A stretch of DNA of 64,000 nucleotides, taken from assembly GCF_022865125.1 (NCBI RefSeq), contig NZ_CP094828.1, positions 2,108,001 through 2,172,000 of the forward strand, in the 5' to 3' direction. The notes under the pieces were generated by a model. That model was not told where the DNA came from and did no database searches. It saw only the letters and a list, made by a program, of their open reading frames with translations. A program made the translations under genes and the position numbers. The DNA is from Acuticoccus sp. I52.16.1. Its GTDB lineage: Bacteria; Pseudomonadota; Alphaproteobacteria; Rhizobiales; Amorphaceae. This document shows positions 8,280 to 17,014 of this stretch, one piece after another (position 1 is the first letter of the stretch; each line of letters begins with the position of its first letter).

Positions 8280-9218
8280 CTAGTAATCCTCGAAGGCGAA
8301 GCGCATCAGCACGGGAAGGTGGTCCGAGCCCGCATCGTCGAGCCGCTGGACCTGTGCGATGGCGACGCCCGCGGTCAGAATGTTGTCTATCGGCAACCCC
8401 ACGTAGGGTCGGTATGCAAGTTCGACACCGCGCAGCAGCCATGTCGGACCGATGCCCGTGGTCGGCACGGTCTGCGTCAGCGAGGCGGTGCGGCGGACGG
8501 CGAGGCTCCACGGCGCGGCGTTGAAGTCCCCCGCGATGATGCGCGAGCCCGTGATCGCCCGCAGCGAGCCGACGTTCAGCGAGATATCCTCACTCTGGCC
8601 GTAGGGCCACGGCCAGCTGAGGTGATGCGAGGCGAGCGTCAGCGCCTTGTTCTCGAGGATCACCGTGGCGCGCACGAAGGCGGACGAGTTGCCGCAGATG
8701 GGCTCGCCGCTGAACGGGTACTTGGAGAGGAGCACCGTATCGGCCCAGCGGCTCCGGCCGCTACAGGTGGCGACGTGGGGATAGACCTCCATCAGCTCGA
8801 CGAGCCGGCGCCCCTGCGGCATCGGGGTCTCCTGCAGGGCGGCGAAGTCAGGCTTGAGGTCGGTCAGGAGGGTGCTGGCGCGCTGCCAGTTCTGCGCCGC
8901 GTTGAATTGCAGCAGCGTATAGGTCTTGCCGGCGGTGAGGCGGATCGACGTGTCCGGCAGCATGTAGTGGGCGGCGCCGGCACCCGAATAGATGCACAGC
9001 CCCAGCACCACGAGCGCCAGCCACCGGCCGGCGCCCCGCCCCGAGACGAGCCGCACCAGTGCCGCCACCCCCACCAGCACCACGAGATGGGCACGGAAGT
9101 GGGCCAGGCTGTCGAGCGCGGGGTGCTGCGATCCGAAGTAGCCGAGGATGATCGCCAGACCGCCGACAAGGACGATGAGGCTCCAGCCCCATCGCCAGAG
9201 AGTCGCGAGGACCGTCAT
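8280..9218 (-). CDS. Membrane-anchored endonuclease/exonuclease/phosphatase-family protein
   Basis: 312 residues. Three N-terminal hydrophobic helices (about 10-30, 40-55, 65-85) are followed by an EEP catalytic domain. Its metal and catalytic motifs are present: LQFNAA, FAALQETP (Glu), IAGDFNAAPWS (Asp/Asn) and SDHLPVLM (Asp-His) near the C-terminus. The catalytic face is probably periplasmic. The substrate is unknown; related proteins act on nucleic acid or phosphoester lipid. It lies between the patatin gene (43 bases) and bdhA (19 bases), so co-transcription is likely. Confidence 0.88.
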   Translation of the reverse strand: MTVLATLWRWGWSLIVLVGGLAIILGYFGSQHPALDSLAHFRAHLVVLVGVAALVRLVSGRGAGRWLALVVLGLCIYSGAGAAHYMLPDTSIRLTAGKTYTLLQFNAAQNWQRASTLLTDLKPDFAALQETPMPQGRRLVELMEVYPHVATCSGRSRWADTVLLSKYPFSGEPICGNSSAFVRATVILENKALTLASHHLSWPWPYGQSEDISLNVGSLRAITGSRIIAGDFNAAPWSLAVRRTASLTQTVPTTGIGPTWLLRGVELAYRPYVGLPIDNILTAGVAIAQVQRLDDAGSDHLPVLMRFAFEDY

Positions 9219-9237
9219 CGAATGTCGGTCGATGGGG

Positions 9238-10014
9238 TCAGGCCGTCCACCCGCCGTCCATCGACAGCAGCGTGCCGGTGATCGAGGCCGCGCCGTCGCC
9301 GCAGAGGTAGACGGCGAGCGAGGCGACCTGCTCGACCGTGACGAACTTCTTGGTCGGCTGGGCGGCGAGCAGCACGTCGTGCTTGACCTGCTCTTCGGTG
9401 ATGCCGCGGGTCTTGGCCGTGTCGGGGATCTGCTTCTCGACCAGCGGGGTCCACACGTAGCCGGGGCAGATGGCGTTGACGGTGATGTTCTCCTCGGCCA
9501 CCTCGAGGGCGACGGTCTTGGTCAGTCCGGCGATGCCGTGCTTGGCCGAGACGTAGGCCACCTTGCCCGGCGAGGCGACGAGGGCGTGCGCCGAGGCGGT
9601 GTTGACGATGCGGCCCCAGCCGGCCTCGCGCATCAGCGGCACGGCGTGCTTGCAGGTGTGAAAGGCGCTGGAGAGGTTGATCGCGATGATCGCGTCCCAC
9701 TTCGCGTCCGGGAATTCGGCGATGCCGGCGACGTGCTGGATGCCGGCGTTGTTGATCAGGATGTCGACCGAGCCGAGCTCCGCCTTGGCGGTGGCAATCA
9801 TGTCGGCGATCTCGGCGGGCTTCGTCATGTCGGCGGCGCTGTAGAGCGCCTTGACGCCCTTGGCCTCGAGACCCTTGCGCTCGGTCTCGATCTCGGCCGC
9901 GTCGCCGAAGCCGTTGATCATCACGTTGACGCCTTCGTCGGCGAGCGCCTTGGCGTAGGCGAGGCCGATCCCCGACGTCGAACCGGTGATGACGGCGGAC
10001 TTACCCTTGAGCAT
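9238..10014 (-). CDS. bdhA: D-3-hydroxybutyrate dehydrogenase
   Basis: Short-chain dehydrogenase that interconverts (R)-3-hydroxybutyrate and acetoacetate with NAD, the last step of polyhydroxybutyrate breakdown. 258 residues from ATG 10014, which has an ideal AAGGAG six bases upstream; in-frame starts further upstream lack one. Cofactor motif TGSTSGIG at about 9-16, NNAG, and active-site YVSAK. The C-terminal region (PTKKFVTVEQVASLAVYL, MDGGWTA) is typical of bacterial BdhA. It is probably the first gene of a leftward unit that continues into the EEP and patatin genes. Confidence 0.94.
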   Translation of the reverse strand: MLKGKSAVITGSTSGIGLAYAKALADEGVNVMINGFGDAAEIETERKGLEAKGVKALYSAADMTKPAEIADMIATAKAELGSVDILINNAGIQHVAGIAEFPDAKWDAIIAINLSSAFHTCKHAVPLMREAGWGRIVNTASAHALVASPGKVAYVSAKHGIAGLTKTVALEVAEENITVNAICPGYVWTPLVEKQIPDTAKTRGITEEQVKHDVLLAAQPTKKFVTVEQVASLAVYLCGDGAASITGTLLSMDGGWTA

Positions 10015-10315
10015 GGAGGACTCCTTCGCCCGGTCGGGGCGCGTTCTGGATCGAGGCGGCGTCGGCGGGTGCGCCCGACGGGTGCGCTGCGGTCGCCTGC
10101 GGGTTCCCATCAGAATTAGCGTCTGCGCTGCACTGCACAAGTCAAAAAGCGACCGGATCCTCTTCATGCATAAGGCTTCATAAACTTGTGACGTAATCGG
10201 CGGAGGGTGACGCGGACGTCATCTTCGGGGGGCGGGATGCCGCGGGGCGGCCGGCCCCCGTTTGCCCCGCCCGGTGCGACGCCGTATATCCCGCCCAGTG
10301 GACGGAGAGGCCTTC
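10015..10315. other. Divergent intergenic region bdhA/ispG
   Basis: About 300 bases that must carry the promoters of bdhA (leftward) and ispG (rightward). The middle part (about 10130-10195) is A+T-richer than its flanks and contains two copies of CTTCAT 14 bases apart. I could not fix -35/-10 boxes. No gene is seen. Confidence 0.5.
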
Positions 10316-11563
10316 ATGAACATCGTCAGCCCCATCGTCGCTTCGGGACCGCGGGAGCGGCGGCGATCCATCCCGGTGGACGTCGGCGGCGTCACCGTGG
10401 GCGGGGACGCGCCCATCGTCGTCCAGTCCATGACCAACACAGACACGGCCGACATCGCCGCCACCGTCGACCAGGTGGCCGCGCTGGCGGCTGCGGGCTC
10501 GGAGCTGGTGCGCATCACCGTCGACCGCGACGAGTCGGCCGCGGCGGTGCCGAAGATCCGCGACCTGCTGGCCGCGCGCGGCGTGACCGTGCCGCTGGTG
10601 GGCGACTTCCACTATATCGGCCACAAGCTCCTGGCCGACCATCCTGGCTGCGCCGAAGCGCTGGCGAAATATCGCATCAACCCCGGCAACGTCGGCTTCA
10701 AGGCCAAGCGCGACACGCAGTTCGCCTCGATCGTCGAGATGGCCTGCCGCTACGACAAGCCGGTGCGGATCGGCGTGAACTGGGGCTCGCTCGACCAGGA
10801 CCTCCTGACCCAGTTGATGGACGTCAACAAGGCCTCCGCCACGCCCGTCTCCGCCGCGGCGGTTCTGCGCGAGGCGATGGTGCGGTCCGGCATCTCCTCG
10901 GCCGACCGTGCGGTCGAGCTGGGCCTCGGGGCGGACAAGATCCTCATCTCCGCCAAAGTGTCGGACGTGCAGGAACTGATCGCGGTCTACCGCGACCTCG
11001 CCGCGCGCTGCGAATATGCGCTGCATCTGGGGCTGACCGAGGCGGGCATGGGCTCGAAAGGCATCGTCGCGTCGTCGGCGGCGCTCGGCATCCTCCTCCA
11101 GGAGGGGATCGGCGACACGATCCGCATCTCGCTCACACCCGAGCCCGGCGGCGACCGTACGCTGGAGGTGAAGGTCGCGCAGGAACTCCTGCAGACGATG
11201 GGCTTCCGCGCCTTCCTGCCGGTCGTCTCGGCCTGCCCCGGCTGCGGCCGCACGACCTCCACCGTGTTCCAGGAGCTGGCCAAGGACATTCAGGGCTACA
11301 TCGGCACGCAGATGCCGGTGTGGAAGCAGGCCTATCCCGGCGTCGAGCGGCTGAAAGTCGCGGTGATGGGCTGCATCGTCAACGGGCCGGGCGAGTCCAA
11401 GCACGCCGATATCGGCATCTCGCTGCCGGGCACGGGCGAGACCCCCTCCGCCCCCGTCTTCATCGACGGCGAGAAGGCGATGACCCTGCGCGGCGCCGAC
11501 ATCGCCGCCGAGTTCAAGGCGATCGTCGAGGACTACGTCGCCAAGCGCTACGCCGAGAGCTGA
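10316..11563 (+). CDS. ispG: 4-hydroxy-3-methylbut-2-en-1-yl diphosphate synthase
   Basis: [4Fe-4S] enzyme that converts methylerythritol cyclodiphosphate to HMBPP in the MEP isoprenoid pathway. 415 residues from ATG 10316, preceded by GGAGAGG; an upstream in-frame ATG at 10262 lacks a ribosome site. Visible hallmarks: [12 protein letters not shown] near the N-terminus, VPLVGDFHY, the TIM-barrel, and the cluster cysteines in [10 protein letters not shown] and [10 protein letters not shown]. The length agrees with the short two-domain bacterial form. Confidence 0.97.
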   Translation: MNIVSPIVASGPRERRRSIPVDVGGVTVGGDAPIVVQSMTNTDTADIAATVDQVAALAAAGSELVRITVDRDESAAAVPKIRDLLAARGVTVPLVGDFHYIGHKLLADHPGCAEALAKYRINPGNVGFKAKRDTQFASIVEMACRYDKPVRIGVNWGSLDQDLLTQLMDVNKASATPVSAAAVLREAMVRSGISSADRAVELGLGADKILISAKVSDVQELIAVYRDLAARCEYALHLGLTEAGMGSKGIVASSAALGILLQEGIGDTIRISLTPEPGGDRTLEVKVAQELLQTMGFRAFLPVVSACPGCGRTTSTVFQELAKDIQGYIGTQMPVWKQAYPGVERLKVAVMGCIVNGPGESKHADIGISLPGTGETPSAPVFIDGEKAMTLRGADIAAEFKAIVEDYVAKRYAES

Positions 11564-11577
11564 GCGCCGCGACGGCG

Positions 11578-11587
11578 CCCCCCCCCC
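11578..11587. repeat. Run of ten C residues
   Basis: A C10 homopolymer lies 15 bases after the ispG stop and 75 bases before phhB. Such tracts can slip, but this one is outside any coding region. It may also mark a place where the base count is uncertain. Confidence 0.5.
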
Positions 11588-11662
11588 GTGAACCTTCGCC
11601 GGCGCTGACCTATTTCTATCAGGTGGCGCGCGCTCCGGTGCGCCGATCCGAGGGGAGCGGTC

Positions 11663-11950
11663 ATGGCGTTGGATAGAGGGACGGTCGATCTTTCCGGCCT
11701 GCCGGAGTGGCGGCTCGAGGACGGCGGCAAGGCGATCCTGCGCACGGTGAAGTTCCGCAACTTCAACGAAGCGTTCGGCTTCATGGCGCGGGTCGCGTTG
11801 TCGGCCGAGAAGATGGACCACCATCCGGAATGGTCGAACGTCTACAACCGGGTCGACATCCGCCTGACGAGCCACGACGCGGGTGGCCTCACCGAACGTG
11901 ACGCGAAGCTGGCGCGGGCGATCGACCGCGCGGCGGGAGGAGCGGCATGA
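11663..11950 (+). CDS. phhB: 4a-hydroxytetrahydrobiopterin dehydratase (pterin carbinolamine dehydratase)
   Basis: 95-residue cytosolic enzyme that regenerates pterin cofactor by dehydrating 4a-hydroxytetrahydrobiopterin. The family signature [22 protein letters not shown], including the catalytic HHPEW, is complete, and the length is normal. The start has a GAGGGG ribosome site. Its stop overlaps the next gene's ATG by four bases. No phenylalanine hydroxylase is in the window, so it may have a general pterin-recycling role. Confidence 0.93.
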   Translation: MALDRGTVDLSGLPEWRLEDGGKAILRTVKFRNFNEAFGFMARVALSAEKMDHHPEWSNVYNRVDIRLTSHDAGGLTERDAKLARAIDRAAGGAA

Positions 11951-12330
11951 GCGAGGACGTGCGCATCGGCGAGATCCTGGGCCCCGACGCCCGCGGGGCG
12001 AACACTGGGCAGGCGTTCGAGAAGGACGAGGCCAAGGTCCGCCGCAGGTTCTGGCCGACCTTGCGCAAGGCGGCGCGGCAGGTGCCGTTCACCCGCGACC
12101 TGGTGGCCGCGTACTATTGCGCCATGGACCCGGACGTGCCGTTCCGGGTGCGGGCGACGCTGCTGGGCGCCCTCGCCTACTTCGTCAGCCCGATCGACGC
12201 GATCCCGGACATGCTGCTGGGTGTCGGCTTCAGCGACGACGTGACGGTGCTGATGGGCGCGATCGCGATGGTCGCCAGCCACATCACCGACCGGCACCGC
12301 GAACGCGCGAAGAAGGCGCTGGAAGACTAG
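11947..12330 (+). CDS. DUF1232 (YkvA-type) membrane-associated protein
   Basis: 127 residues. The conserved DUF1232 core is present: a hydrophobic hairpin with [20 protein letters not shown], then FSDDVTVL. Function in this family is unknown. ATGA overlap with phhB shows translational coupling. A 9-bp hairpin right after the stop probably ends the transcript. Confidence 0.9.
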   Translation: MSEDVRIGEILGPDARGANTGQAFEKDEAKVRRRFWPTLRKAARQVPFTRDLVAAYYCAMDPDVPFRVRATLLGALAYFVSPIDAIPDMLLGVGFSDDVTVLMGAIAMVASHITDRHRERAKKALED

Positions 12331-12334
12331 GAAG

Positions 12335-12356
12335 GCGAGCCGGGCGGCCGGCTCGC
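12335..12356. terminator. Hairpin after the phhB-DUF1232 pair
   Basis: GCGAGCCGG and CCGGCTCGC form a 9-bp stem with a four-base loop immediately after the DUF1232 stop. Only three T follow nearby, so termination efficiency is uncertain. Confidence 0.5.
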
Positions 12357-12463
12357 GGAAGTTTGATCGGCCGGGCGCCGTCGACGCCGGCTGCGGTACG
12401 GCGCCGCGGGGCGAGGCCGGGGCAAGGCCGCCTCGTCAGGCTGGGCTGCCGCGCGCTGGCGGA

Positions 12464-12679
12464 CTACCAGCCCATGCGTTGCGGCGGTACGTCCCACGCT
12501 CGGCGTTTGCTCTCGGTACGAGCCTCCACGTCCGTCAGTCCGATGTCGGCGAGCATGCGCGCGTCGAGACGCTCGAGGTGGCGGCGCTCGGTCCAGACGT
12601 CGAGCCAGAGACCGACGATACGGGTGCGCTTGATCCAACCTGTCGTCGGAAGGGTGAGATGCGACAGAACGTGTTCCAC
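12464..12679 (-). CDS. Small DUF1127 protein
   Basis: 71 residues from a GTG start at 12679, supported by AAGGAGG seven bases upstream. The C-terminal half carries the DUF1127 pattern: RRHLERLDARMLADIGLTDV, then EARTESKRRAWD. DUF1127 proteins are small arginine-rich alphaproteobacterial proteins; some members are reported to bind RNA or influence metabolism. Conserved hydrophobic N-terminal residues (SHLTLPTTGWIKRTRIV) may dock it to a partner. It is divergent from the LysR gene, with only 103 bases between the starts, so that regulator may control it. Confidence 0.85.
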   Translation of the reverse strand: MEHVLSHLTLPTTGWIKRTRIVGLWLDVWTERRHLERLDARMLADIGLTDVEARTESKRRAWDVPPQRMGW

Positions 12680-12782
12680 TGGCCGTCCTCCTTGTACCAG
12701 CCGTTGCGCCGTTGATTTGCGATGCTTCGGACTATAAGTAAAACGAAACGTCCTGATCGTTTCGATCACGGGATTTGATGTT

Positions 12783-13667
12783 ATGATGCGGACCTTGGAT
12801 TTGGCGGCACTGCGAAGTTTCCTCGCAATCGTCGAGCACGGTGGGGTGACGCGGGCGGCCAAGCGACTGAATCTGACGCAGTCCGCCGTCTCGATGCAGT
12901 TGAAGCGCCTGGAGGACGGGCTCGGCCACATCCTGCTCGACCGCGCGCGCAAGGGCATGACGCCGACCGCGGCGGGCGAGCAGCTCGCCTCCTACGCCCG
13001 GCGTATGCTTGAGCTGAACGACGAGGCGCTCGCCCGCCTGACCGAGCCGTCCTACCAGGGCGACTTGACGCTCGGCGCTCCGCACGACGTCGTCTACCCG
13101 CACATTCCGCAGGTGCTGCGGCTATTCGCGCGCACCTATCCGCGCGTGCGCGTGCAGCTCCAGTCGTCCTACACCAGCGTCCTGAAGGACCAGTTCGCGC
13201 GCGGCGAGGTCGACGTCATCCTCACCACCGAGCTGGCGCCGGACCAGGGGTCGGAGGTGCTTCAGGCCGGGCCGCTGGTGTGGATCGGCGCGCCGGGCGG
13301 GCAGGCCTACCGCCAGCGTCCGCTGCCGCTGGCGTTCGAGAACGGCTGCATCTTCCGCCCCTGGGTGCAGCGTGCGCTGGACGCGGCGCACATCCCGTGG
13401 GTGATGGCGGTGGAATCGCTGTCGATCCGCACGGTGGAGGCGACGGTCGCGGCCGACTTCGCGGTCCACGCCGGGATCGAGGACACCCTCCCGCCGCAGC
13501 TGGCGCAGATCGACCATGGCGGCCAGCTGCCCCCGTTGCCGACCACTTACATCGCCATGTACGTGTCGGATGGGCCGAATGCGGGACTGGCCCACAAGCT
13601 CGCGGAGGTCATCCGCAACATGTGGGCGGCATCGGCGCCGCTGGACGTACCGGCCGCCGCGGAGTAA
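12783..13667 (+). CDS. LysR-family transcriptional regulator
   Basis: 294 residues. The N-terminal winged helix-turn-helix (LRSFLAIVEHGGVTRAAKRL, then LTQSAVSMQLKRLEDGLG) is followed by the type 2 periplasmic-binding-like effector domain. The effector is not readable from sequence. It is divergent from the DUF1127 gene, and LysR proteins commonly act on the divergent gene and on their own promoter. The following gene starts 309 bases later on the same strand and is probably not in the same transcript. Confidence 0.93.
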   Translation: MMRTLDLAALRSFLAIVEHGGVTRAAKRLNLTQSAVSMQLKRLEDGLGHILLDRARKGMTPTAAGEQLASYARRMLELNDEALARLTEPSYQGDLTLGAPHDVVYPHIPQVLRLFARTYPRVRVQLQSSYTSVLKDQFARGEVDVILTTELAPDQGSEVLQAGPLVWIGAPGGQAYRQRPLPLAFENGCIFRPWVQRALDAAHIPWVMAVESLSIRTVEATVAADFAVHAGIEDTLPPQLAQIDHGGQLPPLPTTYIAMYVSDGPNAGLAHKLAEVIRNMWAASAPLDVPAAAE

Positions 13668-13976
13668 GGCCCGCAGTCACAAGGGGTTCGTGCGGGTCGA
13701 CGACAGCGCGGGCGCGGCGCGAGGGAAGCCTCGCACCAGCTCCGTGCAAGCCGCCCGCCGTACCTCAAAGGCACGACACCGACGCATGCCGAGACGAGCG
13801 CCTCGTTCAGGCTCTCTTCAATGGTGCCGGTTAGAGTGCTTGAGTGTGACCCCCGCTCCACGGTCAAGATCGTGGGATCATGACAAACCGGTCATGATGC
13901 GGGACTTGACCCCGGCGCGCGACACCTGAAATGGGTGAAGCGTGCCTCGACGGACCAAGGACAAGGACTTTCCCGA
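13668..13976. other. Intergenic region with nested palindrome
   Basis: About 309 bases between lysR and the IalB-family gene. No gene is seen. The right half holds a striking nested inverted repeat, listed separately, about 66 bases before the IalB ATG. The left half shows nothing distinctive. Confidence 0.55.
13862..13911. promoter_or_regulatory. Nested inverted repeat upstream of the IalB-family gene
   Basis: Inner arms ATCATGAC (13877-13884) and GTCATGAT (13891-13898) are a perfect 8-bp repeat with a six-base spacer. Outer arms GGTCAAG (13862-13868) and CTTGACC (13905-13911) are a perfect 7-bp repeat. The internal loops are 8 and 6 bases. As DNA it could bind a dimeric regulator; as RNA it would be a long hairpin. 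No T run follows. Confidence 0.55.
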
Positions 13977-14474
13977 ATGCGGTCGATCGCAGCCCTCATC
14001 CTCATCCTTTTCCCCTTATCCGCCAGTGCGCAGGTACCGCAGCTCTTGCAGCAGTACAGTGACTGGGAGGCCTACCGCTACGAGGCCAACGGTAAGGTGA
14101 CCTGCTACCTGCTGTCGAAGCCGAAGACCCTGGCGCCGAGCAACCGCAACCACGGCGACGTCTTCTTCTTCCTGACGAGCCGTCCCGCGGACGACGTCAC
14201 CAACGAGGCGAGCGTCCTCGTCGGCTACCCCTTCGCCCCCGACTCGACCGTCACGGTCGACATCGACGGGCAGGCGTTCTCGCTTTTCACCAAGGACGAC
14301 GGCGCCTGGGTTGAATCTCCGGCCGACGAAGCCCAGCTGGTGGCGGCGATGCGCGCCGGCACCCGGATGACGGTCAAGGGCCAGTCCGCTCGCGGAACCG
14401 AGACCACCTACACCTTCTCGCTGTCCGGCGTGACCGCCGGCTCGAACCGCATTTCCACGGGTTGCAATAGCTGA
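13977..14474 (+). CDS. Invasion-associated locus B (IalB)-family secreted protein
   Basis: 165 residues. Cleavable signal peptide MRSIAALILILFPLSASA, then a beta-rich domain that matches the IalB pattern: DWEAYRYEANGKVTCYLLSK, GYPF, FSLFTKDDGAWVESP, then MKAGT-like MRAGTRMTVKG and a C-terminal Cys that may pair with the first. IalB proteins are periplasmic or outer-membrane-associated in Rhizobiales; the molecular function is not settled. ATG 13977 is chosen because it places the signal peptide at the N-terminus. The stop directly abuts the rlmN ATG, so the two are probably co-transcribed. Confidence 0.85.
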   Translation: MRSIAALILILFPLSASAQVPQLLQQYSDWEAYRYEANGKVTCYLLSKPKTLAPSNRNHGDVFFFLTSRPADDVTNEASVLVGYPFAPDSTVTVDIDGQAFSLFTKDDGAWVESPADEAQLVAAMRAGTRMTVKGQSARGTETTYTFSLSGVTAGSNRISTGCNS

Positions 14475-15683
14475 ATGGCCAATCTCGCTCTCCTCAAACG
14501 GCGCACCGCACCGCAGGCGATCACGCCCGACGTGCGCACGCTCGAGGTGGAGGGCGAGCCGCAGCTGATCGGCGCCTCGCGAGACGAGCTGGCGACGCAT
14601 CTCGCCGCCATCGGCGTGCCGCCGCACCAGATCGCGATGCGCACGGCGCAGCTGTGGCACTGGCTCTACGTCCGCGGGGTCGAGGATCTCGCCGACATGA
14701 CCAACGTGGCCGCGCCGGTGCGCCAGGCCCTGGCCGAGCGCCTGCCGGTCGGCAGCGCCGAGATGGTCGACGAGCAGATCTCCGTCGACGGTACCCGCAA
14801 GTGGCTGCTGCGCTTCCCGGCCAAGGGCGCGGGCCGCCCGGTCGAGGTGGAAACGGTCTACATCCCCGAGGAGAGCCGCGGCACCTTGTGCGTCTCCAGC
14901 CAAGTGGGCTGCACGCTGAACTGCACTTTCTGCCATACCGGCACGCAGCGCATGGTGCGCAACCTCACCGCCGGCGAGATCGTCGAGCAGGTGGTGTTCG
15001 CGCGGCGCCGCCTGGGCGACCTCGTGGGGGCCGAACGTGCCGCCAACGGGCCGTCAGAGGGGCGGATGGTGTCGAACGTCGTGCTCATGGGCATGGGCGA
15101 GCCGCTCTACAACTTCGACAACGTGAAGGCCGCCATGGCGGTGGTGTCGGACGGGGATGGGCTGTCGCTCTCGCGCCGGCGCATCACCTTGTCGACCTCC
15201 GGCGTGGTGCCGACGATCGAGCGCGTCGGCGCCGAGATGAACGTCCTGCTGGCGATCTCGCTGCACGCGGTGCGCGACGAGGTCCGCGACGTGCTGGTGC
15301 CGATCAACCGCAAGTACCCGATCGCCCAGCTGATGGACGCGTGCCGCAACTATCCGGGCCTCTCCAACGCCCGGCGCATCACCTTCGAGTACGTGATGCT
15401 GAAGGGCGTGAACGACAGTCTCGTCGACGCGCGGGCGCTGGTGGAGCTGATCCGCGGCATTCCGGCCAAGATCAACCTCATCCCGTTCAACTCCTGGCCC
15501 GGCGCACCCTACGAGTGCTCCGACTGGGACCAGATCGAGGCGTTCGCCGACATCGTCAACCGCGCGGGCTACGCCTCACCGGTGCGGACGCCGCGCGGGC
15601 AGGACATCTTCGCCGCGTGCGGGCAGCTGAAGTCCCAGTCGCAGAAGATGTCGGCGCGCGAGCGACGGGCCGAGGCGGTCTAG
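14475..15683 (+). CDS. rlmN: 23S rRNA (adenine2503-C2)/tRNA (adenine37-C2)-methyltransferase
   Basis: Radical-SAM enzyme that methylates C2 of A2503 in 23S rRNA and A37 of some tRNAs. 402 residues. The radical-SAM cysteines are in [12 protein letters not shown], the SAM-binding GMGEPL is present, and the mechanistic cysteine is in DIFAACGQL near the C-terminus. It starts at the base after the upstream stop, and the next gene starts at the base after its own stop, which suggests a single transcript from 13.97 to 16.16 kb. Confidence 0.97.
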   Translation: MANLALLKRRTAPQAITPDVRTLEVEGEPQLIGASRDELATHLAAIGVPPHQIAMRTAQLWHWLYVRGVEDLADMTNVAAPVRQALAERLPVGSAEMVDEQISVDGTRKWLLRFPAKGAGRPVEVETVYIPEESRGTLCVSSQVGCTLNCTFCHTGTQRMVRNLTAGEIVEQVVFARRRLGDLVGAERAANGPSEGRMVSNVVLMGMGEPLYNFDNVKAAMAVVSDGDGLSLSRRRITLSTSGVVPTIERVGAEMNVLLAISLHAVRDEVRDVLVPINRKYPIAQLMDACRNYPGLSNARRITFEYVMLKGVNDSLVDARALVELIRGIPAKINLIPFNSWPGAPYECSDWDQIEAFADIVNRAGYASPVRTPRGQDIFAACGQLKSQSQKMSARERRAEAV

Positions 15684-16157
15684 ATGTTCGCGATCTGGGG
15701 CCTCACCGCACAGATCATCATGATATCGCTGGCGATCCCGACCGCATGCCTCGCGGCGTCGACGGTCGCGACACTCGTGCTCTTCGGCATCGACCCGGCG
15801 ACGCTGTCCGGATCGACATGGCCGCAGATCATCCACCTGGGCGTCGTCGTCCTGTCGATGACGCTGGGGGCGATCGTCTCGTCCTTCTGGCCGGCGATCA
15901 TCGCCGCGACCATGATGGAGGGGTTCAAGCTGCGCAGCGTGCTCGCCTCGATGCTGGCGGGCGCGGCGGTCGGCCTCATCCGCGCCGTCCCGCTGGGCGC
16001 GACGATGGCGGGCGAGGCCCCGCCGATGGACACAGCCGCCGCGCAACTCTCCATCGCCTGCGGTGCGCTCGGCGGTCTCGCCTACTGGGCCATCGCCGGG
16101 CGCACGGCCGGCCAGTGGCTGGAACTGCCCTGGTTCGAGGAGCGCCGCTGGCGCTGA
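15684..16157 (+). CDS. Small integral membrane protein of unknown function
   Basis: 157 residues with four likely transmembrane helices (about 5-30, 45-65, 68-90, 115-135). I do not recognise a family. A short polar loop with [12 protein letters not shown] and a C-terminal cytosolic tail [11 protein letters not shown] are the most distinctive parts. Its ATG follows the rlmN stop without a gap, so expression should be coupled to rlmN. No motif links it to RNA modification. Confidence 0.75.
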   Translation: MFAIWGLTAQIIMISLAIPTACLAASTVATLVLFGIDPATLSGSTWPQIIHLGVVVLSMTLGAIVSSFWPAIIAATMMEGFKLRSVLASMLAGAAVGLIRAVPLGATMAGEAPPMDTAAAQLSIACGALGGLAYWAIAGRTAGQWLELPWFEERRWR

Positions 16158-16260
16158 CGGCCGCATCACCGCCATCGGCACGATACCGCGCGCGGACGGT
16201 TGCGTATTCGCCCGCGAGCGTCTATATCGCGCGCTCTACCGAAAAGGTCGCCCGGCCACG

Positions 16261-16279
16261 CTCGGCAAAGATTGCCGAG
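16261..16279 (+). promoter_or_regulatory. Stem-loop in the rpmI leader
   Basis: CTCGGCAA and TTGCCGAG form an 8-bp stem with a three-base loop, 60 bases before the rpmI ATG. No gene occupies 16158-16338. In several bacteria L20 represses its own operon by binding a leader structure; whether this hairpin serves that role is inference. Confidence 0.4.
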
Positions 16280-16338
16280 CTGACGTTCGCTTTGAGCGTT
16301 TGGGGGCATGCCGCGGCGGCCGCTACACGGAGTTGAAA

Positions 16339-16545
16339 ATGCCCAAGATGAAAACCAAGTCGGGCGCCAAAAAGCGCTTCAAGATCACCGGAACGGGCAA
16401 GGTTCTCGTCGCCCAGACCGGCAAGCGGCACGGGATGATCAAGCGGTCGACCAAGTTCATTCGTCAGGCTCGTGGCACGACCACGCTGTCGAAGGCCGAC
16501 ACCAAGGTCGTCAAGAAATCCTTCCTGCCGTACGCGAGGGGCTGA
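16339..16545 (+). CDS. rpmI: 50S ribosomal protein L35
   Basis: 68 residues, very basic, with the L35 pattern [15 protein letters not shown], then [13 protein letters not shown] and the C-terminal [10 protein letters not shown]. Normal length. Forms a unit with rplT five bases downstream. infC, which often precedes rpmI, is not here; a 181-base leader precedes it instead. Confidence 0.98.
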   Translation: MPKMKTKSGAKKRFKITGTGKVLVAQTGKRHGMIKRSTKFIRQARGTTTLSKADTKVVKKSFLPYARG

Positions 16546-16549
16546 GTCG

Positions 16550-16936
16550 ATGGCACACGTCAAACGCGGCGTCACCGCGCACGCCAAGCACAAGAAGGTC
16601 CTGAAGCAGGCCAAGGGCTACTACGGTCGTCGTAAGAACACGATCCGCGTCGCCAAGCAGGCGGTCGAGAAGGCGAACCAGTACGCCTATCGCGACCGCA
16701 AGCAGAAGAAGCGCAATTTCCGCGCGCTCTGGATCCAGCGCATCAACGCGGCGGTCCGTCCGCAGGGCCTCACCTACGCCCGCCTGATCGACGGGCTGAA
16801 CAAGGCCGGCATCGACATCGACCGCAAGGTCCTCGCCGACCTCGCGATGAACGAGCCGGCGGCGTTCAACGCCATCGTCGAGCAGGCCCGCGCCGCGCTC
16901 CCGGCCGAGCAGCAGGGCACGCCCGCCGCGGCGTAA
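16550..16936 (+). CDS. rplT: 50S ribosomal protein L20
   Basis: 128 residues. The long basic N-terminal extension ([20 protein letters not shown]) and the globular C-terminus ([33 protein letters not shown]) are diagnostic. Binds 23S rRNA early in 50S assembly and represses its own operon in some bacteria. A rho-independent terminator follows 37 bases after the stop. Confidence 0.98.
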   Translation: MAHVKRGVTAHAKHKKVLKQAKGYYGRRKNTIRVAKQAVEKANQYAYRDRKQKKRNFRALWIQRINAAVRPQGLTYARLIDGLNKAGIDIDRKVLADLAMNEPAAFNAIVEQARAALPAEQQGTPAAA

Positions 16937-16972
16937 GGCCGATACCGCGCCTCCGGGCGCGAGACGCGACGG

Positions 16973-16998
16973 AAGCCGGTCCTTCGGGCCGGCTTTTT
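16973..16998 (+). terminator. Rho-independent terminator of rpmI-rplT
   Basis: AAGCCGG-T-CC pairs with GGCCGGCTT around a TTCG tetraloop (one bulged T), followed by TTTTT. A classical intrinsic terminator. Confidence 0.88.
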
Positions 16999-17014
16999 GC
17001 GTTTCGGGACCGGA

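Noticed and set aside
11578-11587. Phase-variation tract
   Set aside because: The C10 run lies in an intergenic region and not close enough to a promoter that I can identify, so a switching role is unsupported.
14475-15683. Cfr-type resistance methyltransferase instead of RlmN
   Set aside because: RlmN features and housekeeping context dominate; nothing specific to Cfr was seen.
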